Origin: JAVBMP01 sp031552195
GTDB taxonomy: Bacteria > Desulfobacterota > Desulfovibrionia > Desulfovibrionales > Desulfovibrionaceae
Direction: 5' to 3'
Assembly: GCA_031552195.1 (NCBI GenBank)
Contig: JAVBMT010000009.1
Coordinates: 34,162 to 98,161 of the forward strand
Length of the DNA: 64,000 nt
Positions 16,613 to 24,731 of the stretch are shown here, one piece after another. The notes under the pieces were generated by a model. It made no database searches. It saw nothing but the letters and a program-made list of their open reading frames with translations, and was not told where the DNA came from. Numbering within the stretch: position 1 is the first letter of the stretch; the number at the start of each line of letters is the position of its first letter. The translations under genes were made by a program, and so were the position numbers.

Positions 16613-17530
16613 TCAAACCTTTTGCGTTTTCGGTTTGCCCAAAAGGCCGGAGGGGCGGAGGATGAGTATGGCGATAAGAATGGCGAAGGTGAACACGTCT
16701 TCATAGTCTGAAGAAATATAGCCCGCGCCGAGGCTTTCGCAACAGCCCAGCACCAGACCGCCGAGCATCGCGCCGGGAATGGAGCCTATGCCGCCCAAAA
16801 CGGCGGCCGTGAAGGCTTTTATGCCGGCCAGGAAGCCTATGCCGAAATTTATCACGTTCATGTGCGAGGCGATAAGCACGCCGCCCACGGCGGCCAGGGT
16901 TGAACCGATGATGAAGGTGGCCGAAATGATCTTATCGGCGTCAATGCCGAGCAACATGGCCATTTTGCGGTTCTGGGCCGTGGCGCGCATGGCTTTGCCC
17001 AGGCGGGTGTATTTGATGAACATGGTCAGGCAGACCATGACTACCGCGCTGGTGACGATGATCATGAAGCTTGAGGAGCTGAGAATATGGGCCACGGGGT
17101 CCAGAAAGGGAAAGTCCGGGATAAGGGCGGGAAAGCGCACGAACTGCGGGGTCTGGGCCAGAGACACGTAGTTCTGCAAAAATATGGACATGCCTATGGC
17201 GCTGATCAGGGGAGAGAGCCGCCCGGCCCCGCGCAGGGGCTTGTAGGCTATTTTTTCAACGGTGTAGCTATAGGCTGAACAGTAAATGACCGCCGCGAGG
17301 CTGGCCAGAATGAGGATGCTAACCGCCGGAAAACCCAGCAGGCTCAGCAGGCCGGACACGATAAGCGCGGTGAATGCGCCGAGCATGTAAATTTCGCCGT
17401 GCGCGAAGTTTATCAGCTCTATGATGCCGTAAACCATGGTGTAGCCCAGGGCGATAAGCGCGTAGATGCTGCCCCTGGTGAGCCCGCTCACCAGAAGTTC
17501 ACCCAGGGTTATCCAGTCGAAAGAAGCCAT
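16613..17530 (-). CDS. livH: Branched-chain amino-acid ABC permease LivH
   Basis: 305 residues, about eight membrane helices. Seen: LTRGSIYALIALGYTMVYGI, INFAHGEIYMLGAF (the LivH hallmark), the cytoplasmic coupling segment TRLGKAMRATAQNRKMAMLLGID, and AFTAAVLGGIGSIPGAMLGG. It forms the transmembrane channel with LivM. Second gene of the operon, with a stem-loop between it and livK. Confidence 0.95.
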   Translation of the reverse strand: MASFDWITLGELLVSGLTRGSIYALIALGYTMVYGIIELINFAHGEIYMLGAFTALIVSGLLSLLGFPAVSILILASLAAVIYCSAYSYTVEKIAYKPLRGAGRLSPLISAIGMSIFLQNYVSLAQTPQFVRFPALIPDFPFLDPVAHILSSSSFMIIVTSAVVMVCLTMFIKYTRLGKAMRATAQNRKMAMLLGIDADKIISATFIIGSTLAAVGGVLIASHMNVINFGIGFLAGIKAFTAAVLGGIGSIPGAMLGGLVLGCCESLGAGYISSDYEDVFTFAILIAILILRPSGLLGKPKTQKV

Positions 17531-17621
17531 ACGTCACAATCCGTCAGATATGAAAAACGCCTCATATTTCCGTCTGTCTGCATGACGCGGAAGCGGCGGC
17601 CATGGCGTCGAGAAAGCGCGG

Positions 17622-17657
17622 CCTTTCCGCCCGTCCTTGACGTTGCGGGCGGAAAGG
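17622..17657. promoter_or_regulatory. livK-livH intergenic hairpin
   Basis: Perfect 12-bp stem (17622-17633 with 17646-17657) around a 12-nt loop, 12 nt after the livK stop. In this position it probably terminates or protects part of the livK message so that the binding protein is made in excess over the permease genes (inference from the usual pattern of binding-protein operons). Confidence 0.6.
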
Positions 17658-17669
17658 CGCGTGAAAGCG

Positions 17670-18794
17670 TTATTTTACAGTTACGAACTTTCCGCCCTTG
17701 ACCTGGGACATGGCAAAACCAACGCCCTCGGCGTCGCCCTTGGCGTCAAAGCGGATTTTACCGAGCGGGGTTTCAACGTAATCTTCACGCATGATCTTCA
17801 TGATCTTGCCGGGGTCGGAAACGCCTCCGGCCTTTTCAACCGCGTTGAGCAACGCTACGATAGCGCTGTACGCTTCCGGGTAATAGCGCCCGGGTTCGCT
17901 GTTGAACATCTTCTTGTGTTCTTCAACCGCGGTAATGTAAGCCGGCTCCTGAGTGGTGTCTTTGGGGCCGGAAGCGTACACGCCTTCAGCGTATTCGCCG
18001 GTCAGGCGTATGAAGCTGTCAACCTTCACGCCGTCTTCAGACACGAAAGGAATGTTGATGCGCTTTTTACGCATCTGGGTGACCAGTTTGGAGGCTTCAG
18101 GGTCGTAACCGCCGAAAACCAGCACGTCGGCGCCGGAGCTGCGCACTTTCTGGATAATGCCGGAGTAGTCCACCGCGCCGGTGGTGATGCCTTCAAAAAG
18201 CACAACTTCGGCCCTGCCGTCTTTTTTGATGAAATCCTGCACAAATTCGGCGTAGCCCTTGCCGTAGTCGGCCTTGTCATGCAAAATGGCCACTTTTTTG
18301 GCTTTAAGGTTGTTCAGCACGAAATCGGCCCCAAGTTTGGCCTGTTCATCGTCAGAGGCGATGGTGCGGAAAAAGGTGGGGTTCTCGCCGGACTGGGTGA
18401 GAGCCGGGGCGGTGGCGGAAGGTGAAACGACCACGATGTTGGAGTCTTTATACAGGGGCAAGGCGGCCTTCGTGGCGCCGGTGCAGGTGTGGCCTATAAC
18501 GATTTTCGCGCCGTCAGCGATAAGTTTGGTGGCGGCGTTGGTGCCGAGTTCCGGCTTGCACTGGTCGTCCTGGGTGATGAGAACCAGTTTTTTACCGGCA
18601 ACTCCGCCCTTTGCGTTGTATTTTTCCACAAGGATTTTCGCGGCGTTTACGGTGCCGATGCCGTAACCGGCCAGGTCGCCGCTGTGGGCGCCGGCCAAGC
18701 CGAGAATAATCACGTCATCCGCTGCGAAAGAGGGCGCGGCAATGGTCACGGCCAGCAGCGCCGCGCCGGCGATGGAAGCGAGTTTTTTAAACAT
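17670..18794 (-). CDS. livK: Branched-chain amino-acid ABC transporter substrate-binding protein
   Basis: 374 residues. Signal peptide MFKKLASIAGAALLAVTIAA up to SFAADD. Periplasmic type I binding-protein fold (Peripla_BP_6): AGAHSGDLAGYGIGTVNAAK, VIGHTCTGATKAALPLYKD, VSPSATAPALTQ, FRTIASDDEQAKLGADFV, VAILHDKADYGKGYAEFV, YYPEAYSAIVALL. The start at 18794 has GGAGGTAAT directly before it; the frame is open 37 codons further upstream but without an RBS. First gene of livKHMGF. Confidence 0.95.
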   Translation of the reverse strand: MFKKLASIAGAALLAVTIAAPSFAADDVIILGLAGAHSGDLAGYGIGTVNAAKILVEKYNAKGGVAGKKLVLITQDDQCKPELGTNAATKLIADGAKIVIGHTCTGATKAALPLYKDSNIVVVSPSATAPALTQSGENPTFFRTIASDDEQAKLGADFVLNNLKAKKVAILHDKADYGKGYAEFVQDFIKKDGRAEVVLFEGITTGAVDYSGIIQKVRSSGADVLVFGGYDPEASKLVTQMRKKRINIPFVSEDGVKVDSFIRLTGEYAEGVYASGPKDTTQEPAYITAVEEHKKMFNSEPGRYYPEAYSAIVALLNAVEKAGGVSDPGKIMKIMREDYVETPLGKIRFDAKGDAEGVGFAMSQVKGGKFVTVK

Positions 18795-19215
18795 ATTACC
18801 TCCGGAAACCTGTTGGTTGGTTTGTGATCTTGTCTTTACCGGCACCATGCTCCGTGTTATGCTGAACCAGCCAGACGAACCGGCAAGGCACACGGAAAAA
18901 TTCAACTTGGCACGAAAAGGGCCGCCTTGTCAATTAAAGGGTTTTAACTTTGGAAAGCTATCTTTCACTGTTTTTTAAGCCGAAGGCGGCGATTTTATCG
19001 CGCGCGTTAAGATCCGGACGGCTTTAGCCGTAGATTCGGCCTATTAAAGGCGACGTTTCCCTTGGTTCGCCTGGGCCCATTCGCCGGAGCGAATAGACGT
19101 TTTTGCCGTTAATCCGCTTTGCGGCAGGGCTTCCAAGGAGAAAAAACGCCGCCGGAGCGGGCGATGGCCCGGCCCCGCGGCACGCAACCGGTAATTTATA
19201 ACAGACGGAGTCGCC
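18795..19215. other. Divergent intergenic region between livK and the OYE gene
   Basis: 421 nt between two divergent starts, so it must hold promoters for both. I see no ORF with support. A short inverted repeat TTCGC-CGGA-GCGAA lies at about 19080-19093 and a GGCT-rich one around 19020. No -35/-10 pair stood out enough to call. Confidence 0.5.
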
Positions 19216-20325
19216 ATGAGCAGCCTGTTCAGCCCCTTGCCCCTCGGCGGGCTTACCCTGAAAAACCGCATAGTCATTCCGCCCATGTGCCAATATTCCG
19301 CCGTGGACGGCAAAACAAGCGGCTGGCACACCATTCATTACGGGCAGCTGGCGGAATCCGGCGCGGGCCTTTTGATCATAGAGGCTAGCGCGGTCAGCCC
19401 CGAAGGGCGGCTCAGCCTTTATGACATAGGCATGTGGTCGGACGAATGCGCCGGGGCGCTCGGCCTAACCCTTGAAACCATACGGCGGCATGCCGCGCCG
19501 GCAATTTTTTTGCAACTTGTGCATGCCGGGCGCAAGGCGGCGCGCAAGCGCCCCTGGGAAGGGAACGGATTTTTGGCGCGTTCCGAAGGCGGATGGGAAA
19601 CCCTGGCCCCTTCGGCCCTGGCGTACAGCGATGAAGACGGTCCGGAAGCCGTGCCGCGCGCCCTGAATGAATCAGGGGATGAAGCCGGGCTTGAGCGCGT
19701 GCTGGAAGATTTCGTTTCGGCGACGCGCCGGGCCAGGGCCATAGGGCTTGACGGCATTGAGGTGCACAGCGCCCACGGCTATTTGCTGCACCAGTTTCTT
19801 TCGCCTTTGAGCAACAGACGGGAAGACGCTTATGGAGGCAGCCTGGAAAACCGGCTCCGTTTTCCTTTGCGGGTTTTTGAAAAAGTGCGGGAAGCGGCCG
19901 AAGGCCTGCCGGTAGGAGTGCGCGTTTCCGCCACGGACTGGGTTGAGGGCGGCTGGAACCTTGACGAAACCCTGATTTATTCGCGGGAACTGGAAAAGCG
20001 CGGCTGCGCCTATATTCACGTTTCCGGCGGAGGGCTGAGCCCGGAGCAGAAAATGTCTCTCTGGCCCGGCTATCAGATTCCCTTCGCGGCCGAGGTGAAA
20101 AAATCGGTTAAAATTCCGGTGATCGGCGTGGGGCTTATAAATGAGCCGGAACATGCGGAAGCGCTGGTCGCCGGGAAAGAGGTCGACCTTGTGGCCGTGG
20201 GCCGGGGCATGCTTTACAACCCGCGCTGGCCCTGGCACGCGGCTGCTGCGCTTAAAGGCAAGGTGAGCGTGCCGCCTCAGTACCTGCGCTCAAAACCGAG
20301 GCTGGCCGGAGACATTTTTGAATAG
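19216..20325 (+). CDS. Old yellow enzyme family NADH:flavin oxidoreductase (YqjM-like)
   Basis: 369 residues, single TIM barrel binding FMN. Seen: KNRIVIPPMCQYSA with the YqjM-type Cys that tunes the flavin, LVHAGRKA, the active-site HSAHGYLLHQFLSPLSN (His pair binding substrate oxygen), YGGSLENRLRFPL, and IPVIGVGLINEPEHAE. The end (LRSKPRLAG) keeps the Arg-rich C-terminus of the group. These enzymes reduce activated C=C bonds with NAD(P)H. It lacks the C-terminal Fe-S/FAD domains of 2,4-dienoyl-CoA reductase, so it is the short form. Confidence 0.93.
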   Translation: MSSLFSPLPLGGLTLKNRIVIPPMCQYSAVDGKTSGWHTIHYGQLAESGAGLLIIEASAVSPEGRLSLYDIGMWSDECAGALGLTLETIRRHAAPAIFLQLVHAGRKAARKRPWEGNGFLARSEGGWETLAPSALAYSDEDGPEAVPRALNESGDEAGLERVLEDFVSATRRARAIGLDGIEVHSAHGYLLHQFLSPLSNRREDAYGGSLENRLRFPLRVFEKVREAAEGLPVGVRVSATDWVEGGWNLDETLIYSRELEKRGCAYIHVSGGGLSPEQKMSLWPGYQIPFAAEVKKSVKIPVIGVGLINEPEHAEALVAGKEVDLVAVGRGMLYNPRWPWHAAAALKGKVSVPPQYLRSKPRLAGDIFE

Positions 20326-20475
20326 TGTTCCGCAGATCTGAGGCAATGCGCTCAAGGCGGAAAAATACGGAATTTACCGCTGGCGTCCAAATCTGAACGG
20401 CTTGAAGCGCAGTTCCACAGGGCGTGGTTGGCCCGCCGGCGTTTGCCAGGCAGGCGGAACGCCCGGTCGGAAACG

Positions 20476-20519
20476 GCATGAAGCCCTCCGCGTCTTTTTT
20501 CGCTAGGAGGGCTTCATGC
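20476..20519. terminator. Bidirectional hairpin between OYE and SLOG-like genes
   Basis: 14-bp perfect stem (20476-20489 with 20506-20519) around a 16-nt T-rich loop, between two convergent genes. It fits a shared transcript end; no strong U-tract. Confidence 0.55.
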
Positions 20520-20570
20520 ATTGCCGGCTGGCGTAAAACAGGCCCGGCCTTCAGGCGTCAGGCCGTCTGG

Positions 20571-21125
20571 TCAGGCGGGGAAAGAATTTTTGAAAAGTTC
20601 TTCAATGGCTTTTTTGCCGTTTTCATCAAGGAAGCGGGTTCCGGTTCCGGTGAAGAGGCGTTCGGTGATCTTAACGCCGGAGGCCTTGTTCCACTTGGAG
20701 CCGTCCCAGCTGAACCAGGCGTTTTTGCCCTGGTCGAAGGCGAAAAGGCGCTTGTTGCAAATCTTGGCGAATTCCGCGCCCCAACCGGTGCCGCCTTTAA
20801 CGGTTCCGTCTTCCATGATTTCGCCCACAACGAAAACTTCATTGGCGCTGCTGACCTGCCAGCAGATAGACTGAAGCACCTTGCGGAAAAGCGGCGCGCT
20901 GGTGTAGTCGCGGTTCATGAGCTTTGAGACGTAAGTCAGGCTGACGTCTTTCAGGGCCAGTTCGTCATTGGTAAGAAAGCGCAGGCCGCGCTGGCGTTCG
21001 CTCTGGTGTCCTTCAAAGCTGAAGTTCACTTCCTGCATGCCGTACTGTTCCGCCAACTGGCCGAAAAAGCTTTCCGCTCCGGCCGCGCCGCCGCTGTGAA
21101 GGATGCATTCTTTGGGGTTAAGCAT
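20571..21125 (-). CDS. SLOG/LOG-like Rossmann protein, function unknown
   Basis: 184 residues. The opening SGGAAGAESFFGQLAEQYG and the later strand EVFVVGEIMEDGTVKGGTGWG look like the nucleotide-binding Rossmann fold of the SLOG/YspA/molybdenum-carrier superfamily: a first glycine-rich loop after strand 1 and a second GGTGWG loop later. Such proteins bind nucleotides or nucleotide-derived ligands. The C-terminal half (FDQGKNAWFSWD) is rich in Trp/Phe. No partner gene adjoins; convergent with the OYE gene and followed at 75 nt by the glycine-zipper lipoprotein gene. The family match is moderate. Confidence 0.6.
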   Translation of the reverse strand: MLNPKECILHSGGAAGAESFFGQLAEQYGMQEVNFSFEGHQSERQRGLRFLTNDELALKDVSLTYVSKLMNRDYTSAPLFRKVLQSICWQVSSANEVFVVGEIMEDGTVKGGTGWGAEFAKICNKRLFAFDQGKNAWFSWDGSKWNKASGVKITERLFTGTGTRFLDENGKKAIEELFKNSFPA

Positions 21126-21199
21126 GATTACTCCGGAATTATTAGTGTGATATTCGCGATAAATTTCAAAACGCCGGCAAAAAAACGGCCGGGACCGGG

Positions 21200-21670
21200 C
21201 TATTGATGCTGCACGCGCGCCCCGCCGTTGGGGCTGGTGATCACCATGACCTTGTCGCCCTTGGCGTAGTAGTTGTCAGCGTCCTGAACGACGGCGATAT
21301 GGCTGCCGTTGTCCAGCTGGACGATAATTTCAAGGGCGTCGTGCTTGCTGATGCCGCGTTCTGTGGCGTACCCGCCCAAAGCGCCGATGGCCGCGCCGCC
21401 GACTGTGGCCGCGGTTTTTCCGCTTCCGCTGCCGAAGAGGCTGCCGAGCACTCCGCCGGCCACGCCGCCCAGAACGGCGCCGATGCCGGTGGCTTCAGTA
21501 TCGATTTGGACGGTGCGCACGCTGAGCACGGTGCCGTAATGCACGGTATTGGCTTTTTGCTGGTCGCTGGAGCGGAAGGTTTCCCCGCCTTTTTGCGCGC
21601 AGCCGGGCAGTAAGATGGAGAGCGCGAGCGTCAGGATCAGGGCTTTGCAAAGAATATTTTTGTAAGCCAT
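21200..21670 (-). CDS. Glycine-zipper outer-membrane lipoprotein (SlyB-like)
   Basis: 156 residues. Lipobox LLPGC at about residue 24 after a hydrophobic signal. The middle is a glycine-zipper two-helix segment (GIGAVLGGVAGGVLGSLFG, then AATVGGAAIGALGGYATE) as in SlyB/17-kDa antigen/PcP lipoproteins; the C-terminal beta part (EIIVQLDNGSHIAVVQ, KVMVITSPNG) also fits. Such proteins span or sit on the outer membrane and help envelope integrity. Upstream (minus sense) lies dispersed repeat copy C. Confidence 0.85.
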   Translation of the reverse strand: MAYKNILCKALILTLALSILLPGCAQKGGETFRSSDQQKANTVHYGTVLSVRTVQIDTEATGIGAVLGGVAGGVLGSLFGSGSGKTAATVGGAAIGALGGYATERGISKHDALEIIVQLDNGSHIAVVQDADNYYAKGDKVMVITSPNGGARVQHQ

Positions 21671-21750
21671 ATTTCACCTTTCTGTTAAAAAATGCGAACT
21701 TTCTAAAAATACAGGAAGATTTTTGAGAAGTCCAGCTTTGCGTAAGCCTG

Positions 21751-21901
21751 GAGCATTTTAATTTGCGATGCTGCCTGCATTGAATTTTTTCACGCGATTT
21801 TTTGCCGGGCGGACAAGAAAAGCATTTTTTTTACATGCGCAAGGGCGGAACCCGTTTTCGCCGAAGACGCCGCAGGGCGTTTTCAAAGTCAAAATGCTCT
21901 A
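21751..21901. repeat. Dispersed element, copy C
   Basis: About 150 bp bounded by inverted termini GAGCATTTTAATTTGC (21751-21766) and CAAAGTCAAAATGCTCTA (21884-21901). The interior differs from copies A and F except for a G/C-rich stretch. The right end supplies the TAG stop of the flagellin-like gene (21899-21901), so the element either truncated that gene or landed exactly at its end. Confidence 0.6.
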
Positions 21902-22723
21902 AGAGCGCGAGTTCACCAGCCCGCCCTGTTCGCTCAGCAGCAGGTCAAGCAGAACGTCCTTGAGGCTAAGGCCTTCATTCTGCGAGCGTTTCGCCGCTTC
22001 CGAGAGCAGCCCGGCCTGCCTGTTGAAATAGGCGGCCTCCGAACCGAAAGAACTTCCCCTGGCCTGGTAGGTTTGGGCCAGCGCGCCTATTTCGCTGAGT
22101 TTTTCGTCAAGCATGCGGATGGTCTGGGTGGCGTTTCCCATATTGACCTGCGCTGGGGAGAAGGCTGTTTTCAGCCCGCTGAGGTCTGACAGGGTGAGCT
22201 CGGTCGGGCTTTTTCCGGCCTGGATGCTGAGTTTGCCGTAATCGCCCTGTACCGCGACCTGCGGGTTGTTTTGCCAGAGCGATTTATCGGTGAGGGAAAT
22301 TCCGTTGAAGGAGGTGTTGTCGATAATGTCGCCTATTCCGGACGCGTAATCCATATAGCTTACTTTGGCGTCATGAATGGCGGTGGGGTTGTTGGGAATG
22401 GCCCCGCTTTGGATATCGGCCAGAATCCGCTTCATGCCCTCCAGGTTTTCCGTAATGCCTTTAAGGGCGCCTCCGGCCAGGTCGTAAACGCTTTTGCCGT
22501 CGGCCATGTTGCGCGAGGCCTGACGCAGCATGGCGCTGTCGCTGCGCATCAGCCCGGTCAGCGCGTCGTTCATGATGTCTTTTCCGCTACGGCGCGGGGC
22601 TGTTTTTCCCAGCATGAAGTCCGTCATGCTGAGCCCGGCGAAGGCGTCGCCCATGACGAGCTGGCTGACATACTGGGTGCGCAAAAGTTGCAGGGCTTGC
22701 TGCGCTGAAGAAGTGCTGACCAT
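21899..22723 (-). CDS. Orphan flagellin-like helical protein
   Basis: 274 residues without a signal peptide. The middle MKRILADIQSGAIPN, then DYASGIGDIIDNTSFNGISL, copies the flagellin D1 pattern (a run of heptads, then IDRIANTTxFNG). The ends are long amphipathic helices: N-terminal VSTSSAQQALQLLRTQYVSQ, C-terminal LSEIGALAQTYQARGSSF and EAAKRSQNEGLSLKDVLLDL. No other flagellar gene lies in the window. It may be a flagellin/hook-associated relative or a different self-assembling surface protein. The stop codon lies inside the terminus of repeat copy C, so the natural C-terminus could have been changed by insertion. Confidence 0.55.
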   Translation of the reverse strand: MVSTSSAQQALQLLRTQYVSQLVMGDAFAGLSMTDFMLGKTAPRRSGKDIMNDALTGLMRSDSAMLRQASRNMADGKSVYDLAGGALKGITENLEGMKRILADIQSGAIPNNPTAIHDAKVSYMDYASGIGDIIDNTSFNGISLTDKSLWQNNPQVAVQGDYGKLSIQAGKSPTELTLSDLSGLKTAFSPAQVNMGNATQTIRMLDEKLSEIGALAQTYQARGSSFGSEAAYFNRQAGLLSEAAKRSQNEGLSLKDVLLDLLLSEQGGLVNSRS

Positions 22724-22745
22724 GCGGGTAACCGTTTTTTAAAGT

Positions 22746-22781
22746 AAAAGCGCTGTGAGGATGAAGCCTCACAGCGCTTTT
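22746..22781. terminator. Hairpin between the flagellin-like gene and lipoprotein operon
   Basis: Perfect 15-bp stem (22746-22760 with 22767-22781) with a 6-nt loop. On the minus strand it is followed by TTTTACTTT, so it should end the three-lipoprotein operon, 45 nt after its last stop. Confidence 0.8.
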
Positions 22782-22825
22782 CGGTTTTACCGGCAAAAAT
22801 CTTTAGAACGTTTTTTGATGAAGAA

Positions 22826-23248
22826 TCACTCTTCCATATGAGCTTGCAGGAACATTGATTTTTCCAGGGCTTCAAAGAACCGCTGGTACGCCACCGGGTC
22901 TTCCACCGGCCTGGCGTTCAGCTGGGCGTTCGCCCGCACGGTGATGCGACCCTCGGAACGCGGCGTGACGTTAACCGTCATCCGCATATTATAGCCGGAA
23001 AGTTTTGTCGCGCTGACGGTTCCCATGTCGAACGAAGCCTTGTCTATGACGAAGCCGATGTCTTGCAGGGTGGCCAGTACGCTTTCCATCGTTTTTTTCT
23101 TGTCGCCGGTGTCGAAATAACGCGTTTGCATCTGGCGGCGTTTCAACTGGCTTTCCCCGCCCGCGTCCATGACGCCGTCACGGGCCGCAACGGCGCAGCC
23201 GCCGATAATTATGGACAACACAAGCAGAGCGATGCATTTAATTCTCAT
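22826..23248 (-). CDS. Small lipoprotein, paralogue of the next gene
   Basis: 140 residues. Lipobox IIGGC near residue 18. The mature part shares with the preceding gene product the motifs RRQMQTRYFDT, a following VLATLQDIGFVIDKASFDMG and the terminal YQRFFEALEKSMFLQAH, so the two are paralogues; this one lacks the middle helical insertion. The pattern FDT...LQDIGF...(D/E)xxxG recurs in uncharacterised periplasmic lipoproteins; I do not recognise a function. Its ATG overlaps the stop of the upstream gene by 4 nt (ATGA), so the products are probably made in equal amounts. Third gene of the operon. Confidence 0.75.
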   Translation of the reverse strand: MRIKCIALLVLSIIIGGCAVAARDGVMDAGGESQLKRRQMQTRYFDTGDKKKTMESVLATLQDIGFVIDKASFDMGTVSATKLSGYNMRMTVNVTPRSEGRITVRANAQLNARPVEDPVAYQRFFEALEKSMFLQAHMEE

Positions 23249-23982
23249 AATTCATGCGCCTCCAGAAAGACGGACTGTGAAAGTTTGTCAAAAAAGCCCT
23301 GGTATACTTCAGGCTCGATAATTTGTTCGCTTTTGGTCACATTGCCGCGCGTGTCGATGATGACCCGCTGGAAGGTCACGCGGACGGTGGATGATCCGGC
23401 TTCGGCCTTGACCTGGGCTAGCGTCGTCAAATCTCCCGCCAGCGTCTTGGCGGTGTCTTCCGCTATTTTGTCAGCCACCCGCGTGCTTATTTCGTCTTTG
23501 AACTGCGCCTTCAGGCCGTCTTTTACCGCTTTATTGACGCTGGTTTTAATATGGGCGATTTTTTCCGCGGTAAGCTTGGTCGGTTCGGCCGGTTCCGGCT
23601 GTTCTTTTTGTGGCGTGTCAAGTTCGCGCATTACCAAAGAAACGCGAATGACCTGCAGGCTGTCGACAGGGGTGCTGCCTCCGCCAAGCAGGGCGATTAC
23701 AAGGGCGCCGGCCACCTGCGCGCCGCTGGTGGCGTCGCGGGTCTTGGAGCCGACCAGCACGCCCAGGTTCATTTCGCTTTCTTCTATCGTAAAGCCCAGG
23801 TCCTGCAATACGGCGCCCGAGGCGTTCAAAATAGCCTGATAGTCAGTGGTGTCAAAGCGCCTTGTCTGCATTTGGCGGCTGTTCAGCGCCGTCTGCGGGG
23901 CCTGCATGGCTTCTGTGCTGTTTTGGGGAATGCAACCGGTCAGGAGTATGGCGCTTAGGGCATATACAGCTATATGTTTCAT
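23245..23982 (-). CDS. Lipoprotein with FDT/LQDLGF repeat-like domain
   Basis: 245 residues. Lipobox LLTGC at about residue 17. Core motifs RQMQTRRFDTTDYQ, VLQDLGFTIEESEMNLG and terminal YQGFFDKLSQSVFLEAHEL match the smaller protein encoded downstream. Between them are a short Gly/Ala hydrophobic stretch (AGALVIALLGGGS) and a Lys/Glu/Ala-rich, probably helical region of some 90 residues (KIAHIKTSVNKAVKDGLKA). Likely anchored to the inner face of the outer membrane. Function unknown. Middle gene of a three-lipoprotein operon, 9 nt after the BamE-like gene. Confidence 0.75.
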   Translation of the reverse strand: MKHIAVYALSAILLTGCIPQNSTEAMQAPQTALNSRQMQTRRFDTTDYQAILNASGAVLQDLGFTIEESEMNLGVLVGSKTRDATSGAQVAGALVIALLGGGSTPVDSLQVIRVSLVMRELDTPQKEQPEPAEPTKLTAEKIAHIKTSVNKAVKDGLKAQFKDEISTRVADKIAEDTAKTLAGDLTTLAQVKAEAGSSTVRVTFQRVIIDTRGNVTKSEQIIEPEVYQGFFDKLSQSVFLEAHEL

Positions 23983-23991
23983 AAAGACGCC

Positions 23992-24387
23992 CTAAAAGCT
24001 GGATTGGCGGTAAGAATAGTCCCTGACAAGCCCTTTTTCGTCAAACTTTATTATAATCGTCAGGGTGCGCTGCGACGTGCTGGAAGAGGAAGAACTGCCG
24101 CCCCCGCCGACAATGACGAGCCAGATGCCGCCGTTGCTGCTCGAGCTTACCCGCTCGGTCGACACCTTGTCATAAACCCAGGTTTCGCGGCGCTGGGCGT
24201 CGGTCGTGACTATGTTCGGAGAACCCAGCGCCTCGATCACTTCGGCCCCCGACAGGCCGTTCCGGATTTCGCGCTGAACCGTGCCCGCGGATATTTTGTT
24301 CGCCTCGGGGGCGGGTTGCTGCGGGGCGCACCCGGCCACCCCAAGAAAGGCCGCAAGCATCAATAAAGACAGTTTGTTGTTTTTCAT
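23992..24387 (-). CDS. SmpA/OmlA (BamE)-like lipoprotein
   Basis: 131 residues. Lipobox GVAGC at about residue 20. The segment VQREIRNGLSGAEVIEALGSPNIV followed by RRETWVYDKV is the BamE/SmpA pattern (helix, GxPxxV turn, then W-Y strand); the end TLTIIIKFDEKGLVRDYSYR is its last strand. A Gly/Ser-rich loop (VGGGGSSSSSSTS) is inserted before that strand. True BamE is part of the outer-membrane protein assembly machine; the operon with two unknown lipoproteins suggests a dedicated envelope complex instead. First gene of the operon. Confidence 0.75.
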   Translation of the reverse strand: MKNNKLSLLMLAAFLGVAGCAPQQPAPEANKISAGTVQREIRNGLSGAEVIEALGSPNIVTTDAQRRETWVYDKVSTERVSSSSNGGIWLVIVGGGGSSSSSSTSQRTLTIIIKFDEKGLVRDYSYRQSSF

Positions 24388-24731
24388 ACAGGCCTCATGC
24401 TTGATGTTGAGTTACGTTATACACACTTATCTATGCAAAATATAATACAATTATTGATAAAGGCGGGCATGCTCCGGACGCGGAAACGCGAACGGCATGC
24501 CGTAAGCGTTCACGGCCGGGCACGGTCTTGCGCCGAGCCGCTTGGCGCGCCTCAGGCCTGATCCCGCCGTTGGTTCCCGCTGCGCGGGTAGTTTTTGCGC
24601 TGCGTCAGGGTTATTTAAACATCATCTGAAATATAGCGCCGCCGGCAAGCGGCGCATGCCCACAGCCCGCTTGCCGGCGAGAAAATCGCGGCCGCTCCCA
24701 AGCTTTGGCCGTGTCTGTAATTCTATGCGGG
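24388..24731. other. Intergenic region between the lipoprotein operon and adk
   Basis: 344 nt. The part next to the lipoprotein operon (24412-24465) is very AT-rich and should carry its promoter. The remainder holds the adk hairpin listed separately and G/C-rich sequence without a credible ORF. Confidence 0.5.
24640..24679 (-). terminator. Terminator-like hairpin downstream of adk
   Basis: Perfect 13-bp G/C-rich stem (24640-24652 with 24667-24679), about 50 nt beyond the adk stop on the minus strand, followed there by GGCGCTATATTTC. Confidence 0.65.
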
